Counted from the stretch's first letter, positions 39,695 through 48,686 are shown. The stretch is DNA of 64,000 nt from Acidobacteriota bacterium (GCA_019639195.1 JAHBSI010000005.1:186001-250000), one strand, 5' to 3'. Made by a program: numbers and translations. The notes: generated by a model not told the origin, from the letters alone.

Positions 39695-41368
39695 TTGACG
39701 GAAGAAAGTGCCTGTCCTTCTCTGGTTGCAAGCGGATCGCTTCGTGTCGAATCGATCCCTTTCTTGCGCATTCCGGGCCAGTCAAAGCTCTTTATTCGAT
39801 ATCAAACCGATCGCCCAAGCCTTAAGGAATTCTATCCGAACGCCCCTGAAACGCTCGACGACATCCATTCTTACGCGAAACAGGTCAATGCGGCCTATAC
39901 ACTTGATCGCAATGAGGTAGCTGATGCCTTAGCCTCGCTCAATGCGAGCCTTGATGCGGGTGAGCGCGTAGCGGCGGCGATCGATAAGCTCCGAGACGCA
40001 ACCACGGTCGCCGTCTTTACGGGGCAGCAGTCAGGCCTTTTTGGCGGACCGCTCTACACGATCTACAAGGCGTTGACCGCGATAAAGGTGGCTTCAGAAC
40101 TGACCCGCACGGGAACGCCTGCTGTTGCGATGTTCTGGGCGGCGACCGAGGATCACGATTTCGACGAGGTCGCGAGCGTCACGATCGCGGGGCAAACCGA
40201 GCCTGAGCGGCTTGTCTATGCCGATAACGACGAGCGGGAAATACCGGTCGGTGACCGCGTGCTGACGAGCGAGATCGATCGCCTGATAGCCGACCTGGTC
40301 CCGGAACTTGCACAGACCGAGTTTAGCCGCCAGGCCGTAGATCAGCTAAAGGATGCGTGGCGGCCCGGAGAAGGATTTGGCAGGGCGTTCCTTCGGCAGC
40401 TTGCAAAGCTGCTTGGCTGCTTTGAAATGATCTTTGTGGACCCGCAGGATGATGCCCTCAAACGCCTTTCGGGGCCGATTATGGCCCTTGCGGCCCAAAA
40501 GGCACCCGAGATCACCTCTGAGATCCAAAAGCGTGATATTCGCCTCTCAGAGGCCGGGCTCCACCGGCAGGTTCTGGTCGAAGATGACTATTTTCCGCTC
40601 TTTTGGGAAACGGATGACGGCGTGAGGACGCCATTGCGGCTTGTTAAGGATGGCGTAAGGGCACGGTCAACTAGGCGAACGTTCTCGATGGACGAAGTGG
40701 TCCGGGCGATCGAAACGGAACCGCATCGCTTCAGCGCGGGCGTAATGCTGCGGGCCGTGGTGCAGGATTTCTTGTTTCCCACAGCCCTTTACATTGGCGG
40801 CGCTGCTGAGATCGCCTATTTCGCTCAGAGCGGAGCCGTTTACGAAGTTCTCGGTCGTCCCGCGACGCCGATAATTCACCGACAAAGCTTTTCCGTCGTC
40901 GAACCGCGTCACCAGCGGGCTCTGGATGCCTACGGACTCGCCTTTAGCGACGTTTTTGAGGACCGAGATGCCGTGAAGACGCGGGTCGTAGAGAAGGTGA
41001 TCGGACAAGATGCGGCACGCTTGTTTGCCGATGTTGAAGAAGAGATCAATATTGAGCTTCGCCGGCTGGATGAGTATTTTGCGGCGGTCGATCCGACGCT
41101 TGCTGCCAATCTTGCGACGAGAAGACGCAAGATCCTATATCACATCGCAGCCCTTCGAAAAAAGGCATATCAGTCCGAGATCCGACGCAATTCCGACGCG
41201 GACAGACGGCTTCAGAGGGTATTCGACGAGCTTTATCCGGGTGGGGCACTGCAGGAGCGCACCTTGAACATCACAGGCCTCATTGACCGGTACGGAGTTG
41301 ACGTGATCGATTGGATATATGCGGCCATCGATCTTGATGATAGGGGGCATCGAGTTATCTACCTATGA
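39695..41368 (+). CDS. bshC: Bacillithiol biosynthesis cysteine-adding enzyme BshC
   Basis: BshC adds cysteine to glucosaminyl-malate in the last step of bacillithiol synthesis. Marks are TGQQSGLFGGPLYTIYKALT, FWAATEDHDFDEV and the C-terminal long helical region (LYPGGALQERTLN). Length 557 is normal for the family. The start is TTG with GGGAG 9 bp upstream, and no better in-frame start exists nearby. The stop overlaps the mutL ATG by 4 bp (ATGA), so the two are translationally coupled. bshA and bshB are not in this window. Confidence 0.95.
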   Translation: MTEESACPSLVASGSLRVESIPFLRIPGQSKLFIRYQTDRPSLKEFYPNAPETLDDIHSYAKQVNAAYTLDRNEVADALASLNASLDAGERVAAAIDKLRDATTVAVFTGQQSGLFGGPLYTIYKALTAIKVASELTRTGTPAVAMFWAATEDHDFDEVASVTIAGQTEPERLVYADNDEREIPVGDRVLTSEIDRLIADLVPELAQTEFSRQAVDQLKDAWRPGEGFGRAFLRQLAKLLGCFEMIFVDPQDDALKRLSGPIMALAAQKAPEITSEIQKRDIRLSEAGLHRQVLVEDDYFPLFWETDDGVRTPLRLVKDGVRARSTRRTFSMDEVVRAIETEPHRFSAGVMLRAVVQDFLFPTALYIGGAAEIAYFAQSGAVYEVLGRPATPIIHRQSFSVVEPRHQRALDAYGLAFSDVFEDRDAVKTRVVEKVIGQDAARLFADVEEEINIELRRLDEYFAAVDPTLAANLATRRRKILYHIAALRKKAYQSEIRRNSDADRRLQRVFDELYPGGALQERTLNITGLIDRYGVDVIDWIYAAIDLDDRGHRVIYL

Positions 41369-43314
41369 GTAAGATCCGTGTCCTTTCCGATAATCTCGCT
41401 AACCAGATCGCGGCCGGTGAGGTCGTCGAACGCCCTGCTTCGGTCGTTAAGGAGTTGATCGAAAATTCGATCGATGCGGGGGCCGGCCGTATTGCCGTCG
41501 AGATCGAACTCGGAGGCCGCAGGCTGATACGTATCTCTGATGACGGCGACGGGATGGTGCGTGACGACGCGATCCTTGCGTTTGAGCGTCATGCGACCTC
41601 GAAGATCAGATCGCTCGATGATCTTGCCGCGATCGGTACGCTCGGCTTTCGTGGTGAAGCCTTGGCGTCGATCGCGTCGGTCTCAAAGACCGAGCTTATC
41701 ACCAAAACTGAGGCGGATGTCGGAGCAACAAGGGTTGTCATCGAAGGCGGCAAGCTCATTGACGTCAAGGATGCGGCCCGCGACAAAGGAACTACGATCG
41801 CGATTCGCGACCTCTTCCATAACACGCCTGCGCGCCGCAAATTCATGCGTTCGGAGGCGACGGAGAATTATCATCTCACGCAGATAGTGACCCATTACGC
41901 TCTGGCTCATCCGGAGATCGCGTTTCTTTTGACGAACAACGGACGCGAGGCCTTGAACGTGGCACCGGCGAAGGATCTTCGCGAGCGGGCATTTCAGATC
42001 TTCGGAGGCAGCCTGCTTGAAAGCCTTTTACCTGTCTCAGGAGGTCGTGAGTACGTTGCCACCGTGACCGGATACGTCTCCGCACCGCGTGAACGCCGAA
42101 CTTCACGCGACCAACAGTACTTTTTTGTAAATAAACGCTTTGTGCGAGACAAGACGATCGCCGGCGGCATCCTCGAAGGCTATCGTTCGGTCTTGCCGCA
42201 CGGAGTTTATCCCGTAGCGTTTCTGTTCATTGATCTGCCGCTTGATGAGGTGGATGTAAATGTCCATCCTTCGAAGACGGAGGTGCGATTTCGCCGAACT
42301 GAGGCCGTAAAGGACGCAGTTGCGGAGGCCGTGCGAGCGGCATTGGCGAGTGCCGGCGTTGTCGGGGAAGCCGTTGCTGCGGACGAACGGCCTGAAGCAT
42401 ACGTCAGGCCGATGCCGGAACCAGAAAAGGATCTCCAGGCGCCGATCGAGTTTGTTCCTGAGACGATCCCGCTCGAACCGGATTTTGACCGCAGCCTTGC
42501 CGAAACGGCATTTGAACGCGAGATCCCTGCCCGAACGTCGGAGTTGCCGGCCGAGACACCTTCTAAACTTGATCTCGTGCAACAGGCATTTGAGGAGCAA
42601 CTGCTTGCAAGGTCAGCGGTTGTCGGTGAGCAGCAGCCGGCAAGCCTTCCGGAAACGCCCAGGGAACTCCCCGATCTTCCGCCGCTGAATTCAGCGACTC
42701 ATCTTGCGAAACCCGCCGAGGTCGAGTCGCTCTCCTACGCGAAGATCCGGCCCCTCGGTCAGCTTCGCGAGAGCTTTATTATCGCGGTGGATGATGACGG
42801 CCTCTTGCTGATCGATCAGCATGTTGCTCACGAGCGGATACTTTTCGATAAGTTTCGACGTTCTGAGACCGAACGCAAACTGGAGTCGCAAAACCTTTTG
42901 CTCCCGGAGACGATCGACCTTACGCCTGCACAGTCAGAGGCATTTGGACTCGTAGAAGAGGATCTCGCACAGTTCGGTTTCGGGACGATGCGCCTTTCGG
43001 GTCGGACGGTGGCGATCAAGAGTGTTCCGACAGATCTGCCGCCGTCGGAAGCTCGCAACCTATTCGCTGAACTGCTCGACACCGTGGATGCTGACAAACG
43101 CCGAGGCCCGAAGACCCCGCTTCGCGATGACATTGCGGCTTCGCTCGCGTGTCGGGCTGCTGTAAAGATCAATATGAAGCTCACGCCCGAGAAGATGCGT
43201 TGGCTGATCGACAATCTTGTGCTCACGACCTCGCCGACGACCTGTCCGCACGGAAGGCCCGTCATCCTGAGGCTTGCAATGAAGGACATCGAGCGTGGTT
43301 TTCATCGGACATGA
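41365..43314 (+). CDS. mutL: DNA mismatch repair protein MutL
   Basis: This is a 649-residue GHKL ATPase that links mismatch recognition to strand processing. The N-terminal half has GEVVERPASVVKELIENSID, DDGDGM, GFRGEALASI and the DVNVHPSKTEVRF motif. A variable acidic linker covers about 330-440. The C-terminal domain has DQHVAHERILFD, which is the endonuclease motif DQHA-x2-E-x4-E with Ala to Val and the last Glu to Asp, plus the zinc motifs ACRAAVK and CPHGRP. It is therefore probably the nicking type, as expected where mutH is absent. It is coupled to bshC by a 4-bp overlap. Confidence 0.96.
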   Translation: MSKIRVLSDNLANQIAAGEVVERPASVVKELIENSIDAGAGRIAVEIELGGRRLIRISDDGDGMVRDDAILAFERHATSKIRSLDDLAAIGTLGFRGEALASIASVSKTELITKTEADVGATRVVIEGGKLIDVKDAARDKGTTIAIRDLFHNTPARRKFMRSEATENYHLTQIVTHYALAHPEIAFLLTNNGREALNVAPAKDLRERAFQIFGGSLLESLLPVSGGREYVATVTGYVSAPRERRTSRDQQYFFVNKRFVRDKTIAGGILEGYRSVLPHGVYPVAFLFIDLPLDEVDVNVHPSKTEVRFRRTEAVKDAVAEAVRAALASAGVVGEAVAADERPEAYVRPMPEPEKDLQAPIEFVPETIPLEPDFDRSLAETAFEREIPARTSELPAETPSKLDLVQQAFEEQLLARSAVVGEQQPASLPETPRELPDLPPLNSATHLAKPAEVESLSYAKIRPLGQLRESFIIAVDDDGLLLIDQHVAHERILFDKFRRSETERKLESQNLLLPETIDLTPAQSEAFGLVEEDLAQFGFGTMRLSGRTVAIKSVPTDLPPSEARNLFAELLDTVDADKRRGPKTPLRDDIAASLACRAAVKINMKLTPEKMRWLIDNLVLTTSPTTCPHGRPVILRLAMKDIERGFHRT

Positions 43315-43345
43315 CGACGAGCCGCGGGATATACGAACTTTCTGC

Positions 43346-43374
43346 TTGACGAGCATCCGATAACCCTTTATTTT
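43346..43374 (+). promoter_or_regulatory. Promoter of the pheA leader
   Basis: TTGACG (43346-43351) and TATTTT (43369-43374) are separated by exactly 17 bp. The start of transcription would be near 43381, 20 bp before the leader-peptide ATG. Confidence 0.6.
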
Positions 43375-43400
43375 CTAATATGGAGTTCAAAAGAACTGCT

Positions 43401-43493
43401 ATGACGACCAAGACTTTCGGCTTTAGCTTTTTTAACAGCTACTTTGCGATCTATTTTTCGCAGAGTACGGCCGGAAGCTGTGTCAGAATGTAA
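43401..43493 (+). CDS. Phe-rich leader peptide of the pheA attenuator
   Basis: This 30-codon frame has six Phe codons among codons 6-19 (positions 6, 8, 10, 11, 15 and 19) and two Tyr codons (14 and 18): MTTKTFGFSFF and onward, then stop at 43491-43493. It sits between a promoter and an intrinsic terminator directly upstream of pheA. This is the layout of amino-acid attenuator leaders such as E. coli PheL. An in-frame ATG at 43380 would sit at the predicted transcription start. A weak ribosome binding site (GGAG at 43382, or AAAGAA) is the main doubt. Confidence 0.7.
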   Translation: MTTKTFGFSFFNSYFAIYFSQSTAGSCVRM

Positions 43494-43557
43494 AAAGAAG
43501 ACACATAAAGTTTCGAGAGATGGCCGTGAATGACAAAATTCACGGCCTTTTAGTTTT
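43414..43557 (+). promoter_or_regulatory. Phenylalanine transcription attenuator
   Basis: Four segments can be paired. Segment 1 CTTTCGGCT (43414-43422, over the first Phe codons) pairs with segment 2 GGCCGGAAG (43469-43477). Segment 2 TACGGCCG (43466-43473) can instead pair with segment 3 TGGCCGTG (43521-43528). Segment 3 GGCCGTGAAT (43522-43531) pairs perfectly with segment 4 ATTCACGGCC (43538-43547), followed by TTTTAGTTTTG as terminator. A ribosome stalled on Phe codons would cover segment 1, free segment 2 to pair with 3, and prevent termination. The pairing is read directly; the regulation is inferred. Confidence 0.72.
43522..43557 (+). terminator. Attenuator terminator before pheA
   Basis: A perfect 10-bp stem GGCCGTGAAT/ATTCACGGCC with loop GACAAA is followed by TTTTAGTTTTG. 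It ends 5 bp before the pheA ATG. Confidence 0.85.
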
Positions 43558-43561
43558 GTTT

Positions 43562-44410
43562 ATGAACCTAGACGACTGGCGAAGACAAATTGACGATGTT
43601 GATAGCGAGATAGTTGGACTGCTTGCCAAACGAGCGCAGATCGCTCGTGAGATCTCGCGTTTGAAACGGGTTTCGGGCACGCCGATCCGCGACCGAGAAC
43701 GCGAAATGCGAATATTTGACCGCGTCAGGAACCTGAGCGTAGGGGTTGTTGATTCGCGAGTTGTCGATCAGATCTACGAGGCTATCCTCGCAGAGTCGCG
43801 TCGAGTGCAGGCGGTCGAGCGATCACGGGATCAGGCCGTTCCGGATGCTTGCACACTAACGAAGGCTGCGATCCAAGGGACACGCGGTTCATACAGTGAG
43901 ATGGCAGCCATTAAGGCTCTTGGCTCTGATATAGAGATCCTTGGCTGCGACACGTTTGACGAGGCATTTGCCATTTTGCGGAGCGGCCTGGCCGAGTATG
44001 CCGTGATACCCAAAAGGAACTCGACCGTAGGCGAGATCGTTTCCACAAAAGAGCATCTAAAGGCCGCAGATATTGAGGTCATCGATACTCTTGATGTCGA
44101 AGTCCGTCATGTTCTCGCCGGATCCGTCGAAGCTTCGTTCGAAGACATAACGCACGTGTATTCTCATCCGGAGGCGTTGCGTCAATGTTCCGAATTTCTG
44201 GAAGCAACTCCGCAGTTGACGCCTGTCGAAGCTGTCGATACGGCGGCAAGTCTTAGGGATATAGTTTGGGAGAATGATGTCAGGTCGGCGGCGATCTGCA
44301 GCGAGGCTGCGGCAGAACTTTACGGTGGTGTGATCCTTAAGCGAGATGTGGCTGACACAAAAGACAATATAACTACGTTCGTCGTTCTGCGCCGATCAAC
44401 TATTCAATAG
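43562..44410 (+). CDS. pheA: Bifunctional chorismate mutase / prephenate dehydratase without ACT domain
   Basis: This 282-residue enzyme converts chorismate to prephenate and on to phenylpyruvate for phenylalanine synthesis. Chorismate mutase (AroQ type) covers about 1-85 (WRRQIDDVDSEIVGLLAKRA). Prephenate dehydratase covers about 95-282, with TRGSYSEMAAIKA, the RNSTVGEI loop (usually ENSTxGxV) and TKDNITTFVVL. The protein stops right after the dehydratase, so the ACT domain that gives feedback inhibition by Phe in E. coli PheA (386 residues) is missing. The ATG at 43562 is used because one at 43520 would place the terminator hairpin inside the gene. The end overlaps the convergent biotinyl gene by 11 bp. 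Confidence 0.93.
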   Translation: MNLDDWRRQIDDVDSEIVGLLAKRAQIAREISRLKRVSGTPIRDREREMRIFDRVRNLSVGVVDSRVVDQIYEAILAESRRVQAVERSRDQAVPDACTLTKAAIQGTRGSYSEMAAIKALGSDIEILGCDTFDEAFAILRSGLAEYAVIPKRNSTVGEIVSTKEHLKAADIEVIDTLDVEVRHVLAGSVEASFEDITHVYSHPEALRQCSEFLEATPQLTPVEAVDTAASLRDIVWENDVRSAAICSEAAAELYGGVILKRDVADTKDNITTFVVLRRSTIQ

Positions 44411-44903
44411 ATAGAAGGATCTGACCCGCGTTCACTGTGTCGCCTTCAGCTACTCGAATAGCGGTGACGGTGCCATTTTTTGGGGCCTTGATTTCGTTTT
44501 GCATCTTCATCGCTTCGACCACGATCACACCATCACCTTTCTCAACCGAATCACCGACCGCGGCGATAAGCCGCACTACTTTTCCGGGCATCGCTGTTTT
44601 TACGTCGGCAGCACCAACGGATTCTGCGTTTGATCCTGCCGAACCCCGAAGGCGTTTCGGATCGGTCAATTCAACTTCGAACGAACGGCCGTCGATCCAG
44701 ACAACCGAGCGGCCTTCCTGATCGACGGCGACGCGAGCTTCAAATTTCCTGCGGTTCCCGAGCCTAAGACTAAATTGTCCTGTCTCCGGCTCCAGAACTT
44801 CGAGGTCGTATTGGCGTCCATCGACCTCGGCGAAGACGCGGTCGCCTTCACTCTTGAACGACACTGTAGAGATCTCATCTCCGATCTTTGCCTGAAGTTT
44901 CAT
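44400..44903 (-). CDS. Biotin carboxyl carrier-like protein
   Basis: This 167-residue protein ends in a biotinyl domain with the biotin-accepting EAMKMQN motif (Lys133). The first half is a beta-rich domain of the type found in the biotinyl subunits of acyl-CoA or oxaloacetate/pyruvate carboxylases. It would carry carboxybiotin between a biotin carboxylase and a carboxyltransferase encoded elsewhere, perhaps propionyl-CoA carboxylase feeding the methylmalonyl-CoA mutase at 56219-57913 (inference). The ATG abuts the stop of the upstream CorC-type gene with no gap, so the two are coupled. Confidence 0.92.
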   Translation of the reverse strand: MKLQAKIGDEISTVSFKSEGDRVFAEVDGRQYDLEVLEPETGQFSLRLGNRRKFEARVAVDQEGRSVVWIDGRSFEVELTDPKRLRGSAGSNAESVGAADVKTAMPGKVVRLIAAVGDSVEKGDGVIVVEAMKMQNEIKAPKNGTVTAIRVAEGDTVNAGQILLSIE

Positions 44904-46205
44904 TTAATTGTTTTCTTCCGCCCCTTGCTCCGTATCGGCGGGCCTGATCCGCAAAAGGTTGATGCGTTTCTCGTCCGCTCGCTTAACCTCGATCTCGAGG
45001 CCCCGGAGCGTTAGTTTTTCTCCGATCTTTGGCACATAGCCGAGGTCGTGCGTGACAAGCCCGGCGATCGTTGTGAAGTCTTCGTCTTCGAGCTCAAGAT
45101 CAAACAGCCTCTCGATCTTGTCGATCTCCGTCGATCCAAGTATGTCGAAGTACCCGTCCTCACCTTCTATGATCTCTACGATCTCCTCGGGCTGGATGTC
45201 CTCGTCCTCGATCTCACCGACGATCTCTTCAATTATGTCTTCAACGCTGATCAGGCCGGCAACACCGCCGTACTCATCGATCACAACAGCGATCTGAGAA
45301 TGGTTGAGCTGAAGTATCTTCAGCAGTTCGTCAGCCGGCTTTGTCTCCGGGACAAAGAGCGTCGGCCGGAGCACGTGCGAGACCGGCATTTGCTCCATTC
45401 CTTCCGCCCAGGCGTGCAGAAGGTCGCGGACGTAGATCATTCCCAGGATATTATCGATCGAGTCGCGGTACACGGGAAGTCGCGAGTATTTTTCCTCGAT
45501 CATCAGATCGCGAGCTTCACGAATTGTCGCATCATTACGGATCGCAACGATCTCGGTCCGCGGCGTCATAATATCAGAAGCGATCGTATCGCTGAACTCG
45601 ATCATCGTTTCGATAAGTTCACGATCTTTCTCTTCAATTATGCCTTCGGCTTCGCCGACCTCGATCAGAGCGTTCAGTTCATCCGCATTGTCGGAATCAT
45701 CTCCCGGAGAGTCAGGTGTAACGGACATCTCGATCTTTGAATCATCCCTGGCTGTACGAAATGAGAATGGTGCGGTGAGCCAGTTTCCGATGACAAAGAT
45801 CGGCCTTACCGCCGGAAGCAGGGCAAGGAGCTTCTTCTCAGTTTCGTGCCGTACGATCAGCCTTGGCAGGATCTGCCGGCCAAAAACCGCCGCCAACGCT
45901 CCAAAAATGAAAGCGACGAGGAATGTCGTCCGTTCCGGCAAAGCCTCGAGAAGAATAAGCGTTATCAGGACGATAAAGGCGATCAGAGTTATCTGAAGAG
46001 CAGAGGAAAGCGTGAATCTGAATCGCGGGCGATCGTCGAGGATGTCCCTTAACAGAGCCGCCGAGGACGGCTTGTCGGCCGCCTCGATATCCGAGACCAA
46101 ACGTCGAAGAGCGACGTCCGAAAGGTATGCGAACGCAAGGTCTATCGTCGCCAGAAAGACGAGCAGCAGGAGCAGAATGACGGCGACGACTATCTGAATT
46201 TCCAT
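44904..46205 (-). CDS. CNNM/CorC-family transporter-like protein (CBS domains)
   Basis: This 433-residue membrane protein has an N-terminal DUF21-type helical region (to about residue 190). A pair of CBS domains follows (about 215-340; DIMTPRTEIVAIRNDATIRE, YSRLPVYRDSIDNILGMIYV and VVIDEYGGVAGLISVEDIIE), and a C-terminal CorC/HlyC domain closes the protein (FTTIAGLVTHDLGYVPKIGE). The family is linked to magnesium or cobalt efflux and older hemolysin annotation. It lies 1 bp after the zwf stop and directly before the biotinyl gene, so zwf, this gene and the biotinyl gene form one operon. Confidence 0.93.
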   Translation of the reverse strand: MEIQIVVAVILLLLLVFLATIDLAFAYLSDVALRRLVSDIEAADKPSSAALLRDILDDRPRFRFTLSSALQITLIAFIVLITLILLEALPERTTFLVAFIFGALAAVFGRQILPRLIVRHETEKKLLALLPAVRPIFVIGNWLTAPFSFRTARDDSKIEMSVTPDSPGDDSDNADELNALIEVGEAEGIIEEKDRELIETMIEFSDTIASDIMTPRTEIVAIRNDATIREARDLMIEEKYSRLPVYRDSIDNILGMIYVRDLLHAWAEGMEQMPVSHVLRPTLFVPETKPADELLKILQLNHSQIAVVIDEYGGVAGLISVEDIIEEIVGEIEDEDIQPEEIVEIIEGEDGYFDILGSTEIDKIERLFDLELEDEDFTTIAGLVTHDLGYVPKIGEKLTLRGLEIEVKRADEKRINLLRIRPADTEQGAEENN

Positions 46206-46206
46206 G

Positions 46207-47718
46207 CTACTCGATGATGTTCTTCCACTCTCGGCCGTCGTCTGTTAAAAGCTTATCGGCTTCCGGTGGTCCCCATGAGCCCGAGGCGTAATTTGGAAAA
46301 CCACGAGGCGGTATCGCCTGCCAGACGTCGAGGATCGGCGTAACGACGCTCCAGGCCGCTTCGACCATATCAGCACGCTGGAAGAGAGTTGCGTCCCCGA
46401 TCATGCAGTCATAAAGCAGGCGCTCGTAGCCTGTCGCGATCTGTTCTCCAAAATGCTCGACATAGTTGAAGTCCATATCGACGGCGCCGACGTTCACGAC
46501 CGGCCCCGGCACCTTGGCGCCGAAATGCAGGGTCAGGCCTTCGTCCGGCTGGATGTGAATGACGAGGCGGTTTGTAGTGAGCTTCTCGACCGGTGTATCG
46601 CGAAAGAGCACGAACGGTGCGGCCTTGAACTGGATCACGATGCTTGAGTGCCGGGCCTTCATCCGCTTGCCGGTCCTCAAATAGAACGGCACACCTGCCC
46701 ATCGCCAGTTATCGATCGAGAGCTTCAACGCTGCGAAGGTCTCGGTGTTCGAACTTGGCGAGACGTTCGGTTCATCGCGATAGGCCGGAACGGCCTGATC
46801 TTTTATTGCACCGGCACCGTACTGCCCGCGCACCGCCCTGCGCAGCACATCCTCATCAGTGAATTGCTGGATCGCGTGAAGTATCTTTGCCTGTTCGTCG
46901 CGCACCGCATGTGCCTCAAACGAGACTGGCGGCTCCATCGCCGTAAGCGTCGTGAGCTGGAAAAGATGATTCGGGATCATGTCCCGAAGTGCGCCGGCCG
47001 AATCATAATAGCCGCCACGCTGTTCAACGCCGAGCGTCTCCGCCACCGTGATCTGCACGTGGTCGATAAAGTTGCGGTTCCAGATCGGCTCGAAAATAGA
47101 GTTTCCAAAGCGAAAGACCAAAATATTTTGGACCGTTTCCTTTCCAAGGTAATGGTCGATGCGATAGATCTGGTCTTCCTTGATGAGTTTTGTCAGCGAC
47201 GCATTGAGCTTCTTTGCGGAATCGAGGTCACGGCCGAAAGGCTTTTCGTAAATGAATCGCCGCCAATTGCCATTCTCTTCCTTGCCCAGGCCATTCTTTA
47301 CTATCTTCTGCGTCACATTGGCAAAGAGCTGAGGCGGCGTCGCGAGATAGAAGAAATAGTCCTCCGGGATCTGGTGCGTCGTTGTGACGTCGCCGAGCAG
47401 GGCCTTCAGGTCGCCAAAAAGCTGTTTGTCATCGTCGAAATCTCCGCCGGTATAGTATGAACGCTCCACGAACCATGAAAGCAGCTTTTCATCGGGAGGC
47501 TGCGGCAGAAATTGCTTCAGATCGTCAGCCAGCATCTTGCGAAAGTCGTCCGACGTCATTTCCTGACGGCCAACACCGACTATCGCGAACTTGTGCGGCA
47601 GGAAATCACCCTTGGCAAGGTTATAAAGAGCAGGAAGAAGTTTTCGCTTTGTGAGATCACCCGTTGCGCCGAAGATGATCATCACGCATGCATCGGCAAC
47701 TTTGGTCGTTTTTGGCAT
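46207..47718 (-). CDS. zwf: Glucose-6-phosphate 1-dehydrogenase
   Basis: This 503-residue enzyme opens the oxidative pentose phosphate pathway and makes NADPH. Marks are the coenzyme motif [19 protein letters not shown], the active-site [13 protein letters not shown], and [15 protein letters not shown]. The ATG at 47718 begins the usual N-terminus; a GTG at 47745 would add nine unconserved residues. It is the first gene of the zwf-CorC-biotinyl run. NADPH supply links it functionally with the PntAB transhydrogenase in this window. Confidence 0.96.
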   Translation of the reverse strand: MPKTTKVADACVMIIFGATGDLTKRKLLPALYNLAKGDFLPHKFAIVGVGRQEMTSDDFRKMLADDLKQFLPQPPDEKLLSWFVERSYYTGGDFDDDKQLFGDLKALLGDVTTTHQIPEDYFFYLATPPQLFANVTQKIVKNGLGKEENGNWRRFIYEKPFGRDLDSAKKLNASLTKLIKEDQIYRIDHYLGKETVQNILVFRFGNSIFEPIWNRNFIDHVQITVAETLGVEQRGGYYDSAGALRDMIPNHLFQLTTLTAMEPPVSFEAHAVRDEQAKILHAIQQFTDEDVLRRAVRGQYGAGAIKDQAVPAYRDEPNVSPSSNTETFAALKLSIDNWRWAGVPFYLRTGKRMKARHSSIVIQFKAAPFVLFRDTPVEKLTTNRLVIHIQPDEGLTLHFGAKVPGPVVNVGAVDMDFNYVEHFGEQIATGYERLLYDCMIGDATLFQRADMVEAAWSVVTPILDVWQAIPPRGFPNYASGSWGPPEADKLLTDDGREWKNIIE

Positions 47719-47817
47719 AGGACGTTGAGATATACAGATTAACACATCCGCCGAACTATTAGCGGACCTAGAAGCCTTCGGCGTTCGATCCGGAGAGAGC
47801 GTAGCCGATCCGGAAGT

Positions 47818-48237
47818 CTAGATGCCAAGCTTCTCGCGGAGTTCGAGTTCGCGGGCGTTCATTTCGCCATTGTCGGCCTCGTGGTCGTAGCCGCAAAGGT
47901 GAAGGACGCCGTGGAGGATCAACTGTTTGATCTCGCCTTCGAGCGAAAGATCGTTCTCGGCAGCTTGTTTTGCGGCTTGTCCGGCAGAGATAACGATGTC
48001 GCCGAGATGTTTCGTTGCCGGTTCAAAAGGCTGCGGTTCGTGCGGAAACGAGAGTACGTCGGTCGTCGAGTCCTTGCAGCGAAAGATCTTGTTCAGTTCC
48101 TTCATTCGCTCGTCCGAAACAAACGCGACATCAAACTCACCACGATTCGTTTCTTCGATCGCCGCAATGACCTCATCGACAAAACGCTCGAAGCTCGTAA
48201 GGTCGAGGTGAATATTGCTTTCCAGATCGATGATCAT
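47818..48237 (-). CDS. ybeY: Endoribonuclease YbeY
   Basis: This 139-residue metal-dependent endoribonuclease is needed for 16S rRNA 3'-end maturation and ribosome quality control. The zinc motif HGVLHLCGYDH has the three expected histidines, and the TDVLSFPHEP segment is typical. In most bacteria it follows phoH directly. Here a VapBC pair lies between the two, and ybeY starts 20 bp after the vapC stop. Confidence 0.95.
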   Translation of the reverse strand: MIIDLESNIHLDLTSFERFVDEVIAAIEETNRGEFDVAFVSDERMKELNKIFRCKDSTTDVLSFPHEPQPFEPATKHLGDIVISAGQAAKQAAENDLSLEGEIKQLILHGVLHLCGYDHEADNGEMNARELELREKLGI

Positions 48238-48257
48238 GTCGATGATGCCGTTCGCGC

Positions 48258-48680
48258 TTAGCTCTTGATCACTTTGAGGGTCGGGAAGGCCGCAGCGAAG
48301 ATCCGGTCATCCATCGTCAGTAATGAATGGCCGTTTTCGGCGGCATGTGCACCGATGAGAAAATCGGCAAGAATACGTCTGGGAGAACCCGCCCCTTGTT
48401 TGTTTCGGCGAACGGTGTACGCCTGAAATGCAGTGCCCGCAGCAAGCCAGATCTTCTCGGAAACCGTCCAGTCGATAAGAATTCCTGTATCGTCGCAGAA
48501 TTCACGAATAAAGGACGAAGACCTTTTCGGATACGCCAAAAGTTCGGCGAACACCGCTCCGCACAGAACGATCGAGCCTTGCGACGCGGCCGCACTCAAC
48601 GCTCGATGAGCTTTCTCGGCGGTGTCTTCTTCGCCTTTCCAAAGAGCTACGAGGATATTTGTATCAACCGAACACGCCAT
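48258..48680 (-). CDS. vapC: PIN-domain ribonuclease toxin (VapC family)
   Basis: This is a 140-residue PIN-domain protein with the acidic residues in place: VDTNILVAL near the start (Asp5), EEDTAEKAHRAL, and the final DFLIGAHAAENGHSLLTMDD. VapC toxins cleave tRNA or rRNA when freed from their antitoxin. The partner gene is 6 bp upstream. It sits between phoH and ybeY, so its transcription may run into ybeY. Confidence 0.92.
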   Translation of the reverse strand: MACSVDTNILVALWKGEEDTAEKAHRALSAAASQGSIVLCGAVFAELLAYPKRSSSFIREFCDDTGILIDWTVSEKIWLAAGTAFQAYTVRRNKQGAGSPRRILADFLIGAHAAENGHSLLTMDDRIFAAAFPTLKVIKS

Positions 48681-48686
48681 TAAGCC

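Noticed and set aside
43520..43561. Earlier ATG for pheA at 43520
   Set aside because: It would encode the terminator hairpin as MAVNDKIHGLLVLF ahead of a complete chorismate mutase start, which fits neither the family nor the attenuator.
44380..44460. Frameshift that removed the ACT domain from pheA
   Set aside because: No ACT-like sequence is found in any frame after the stop; the region codes for the biotinyl domain on the other strand.
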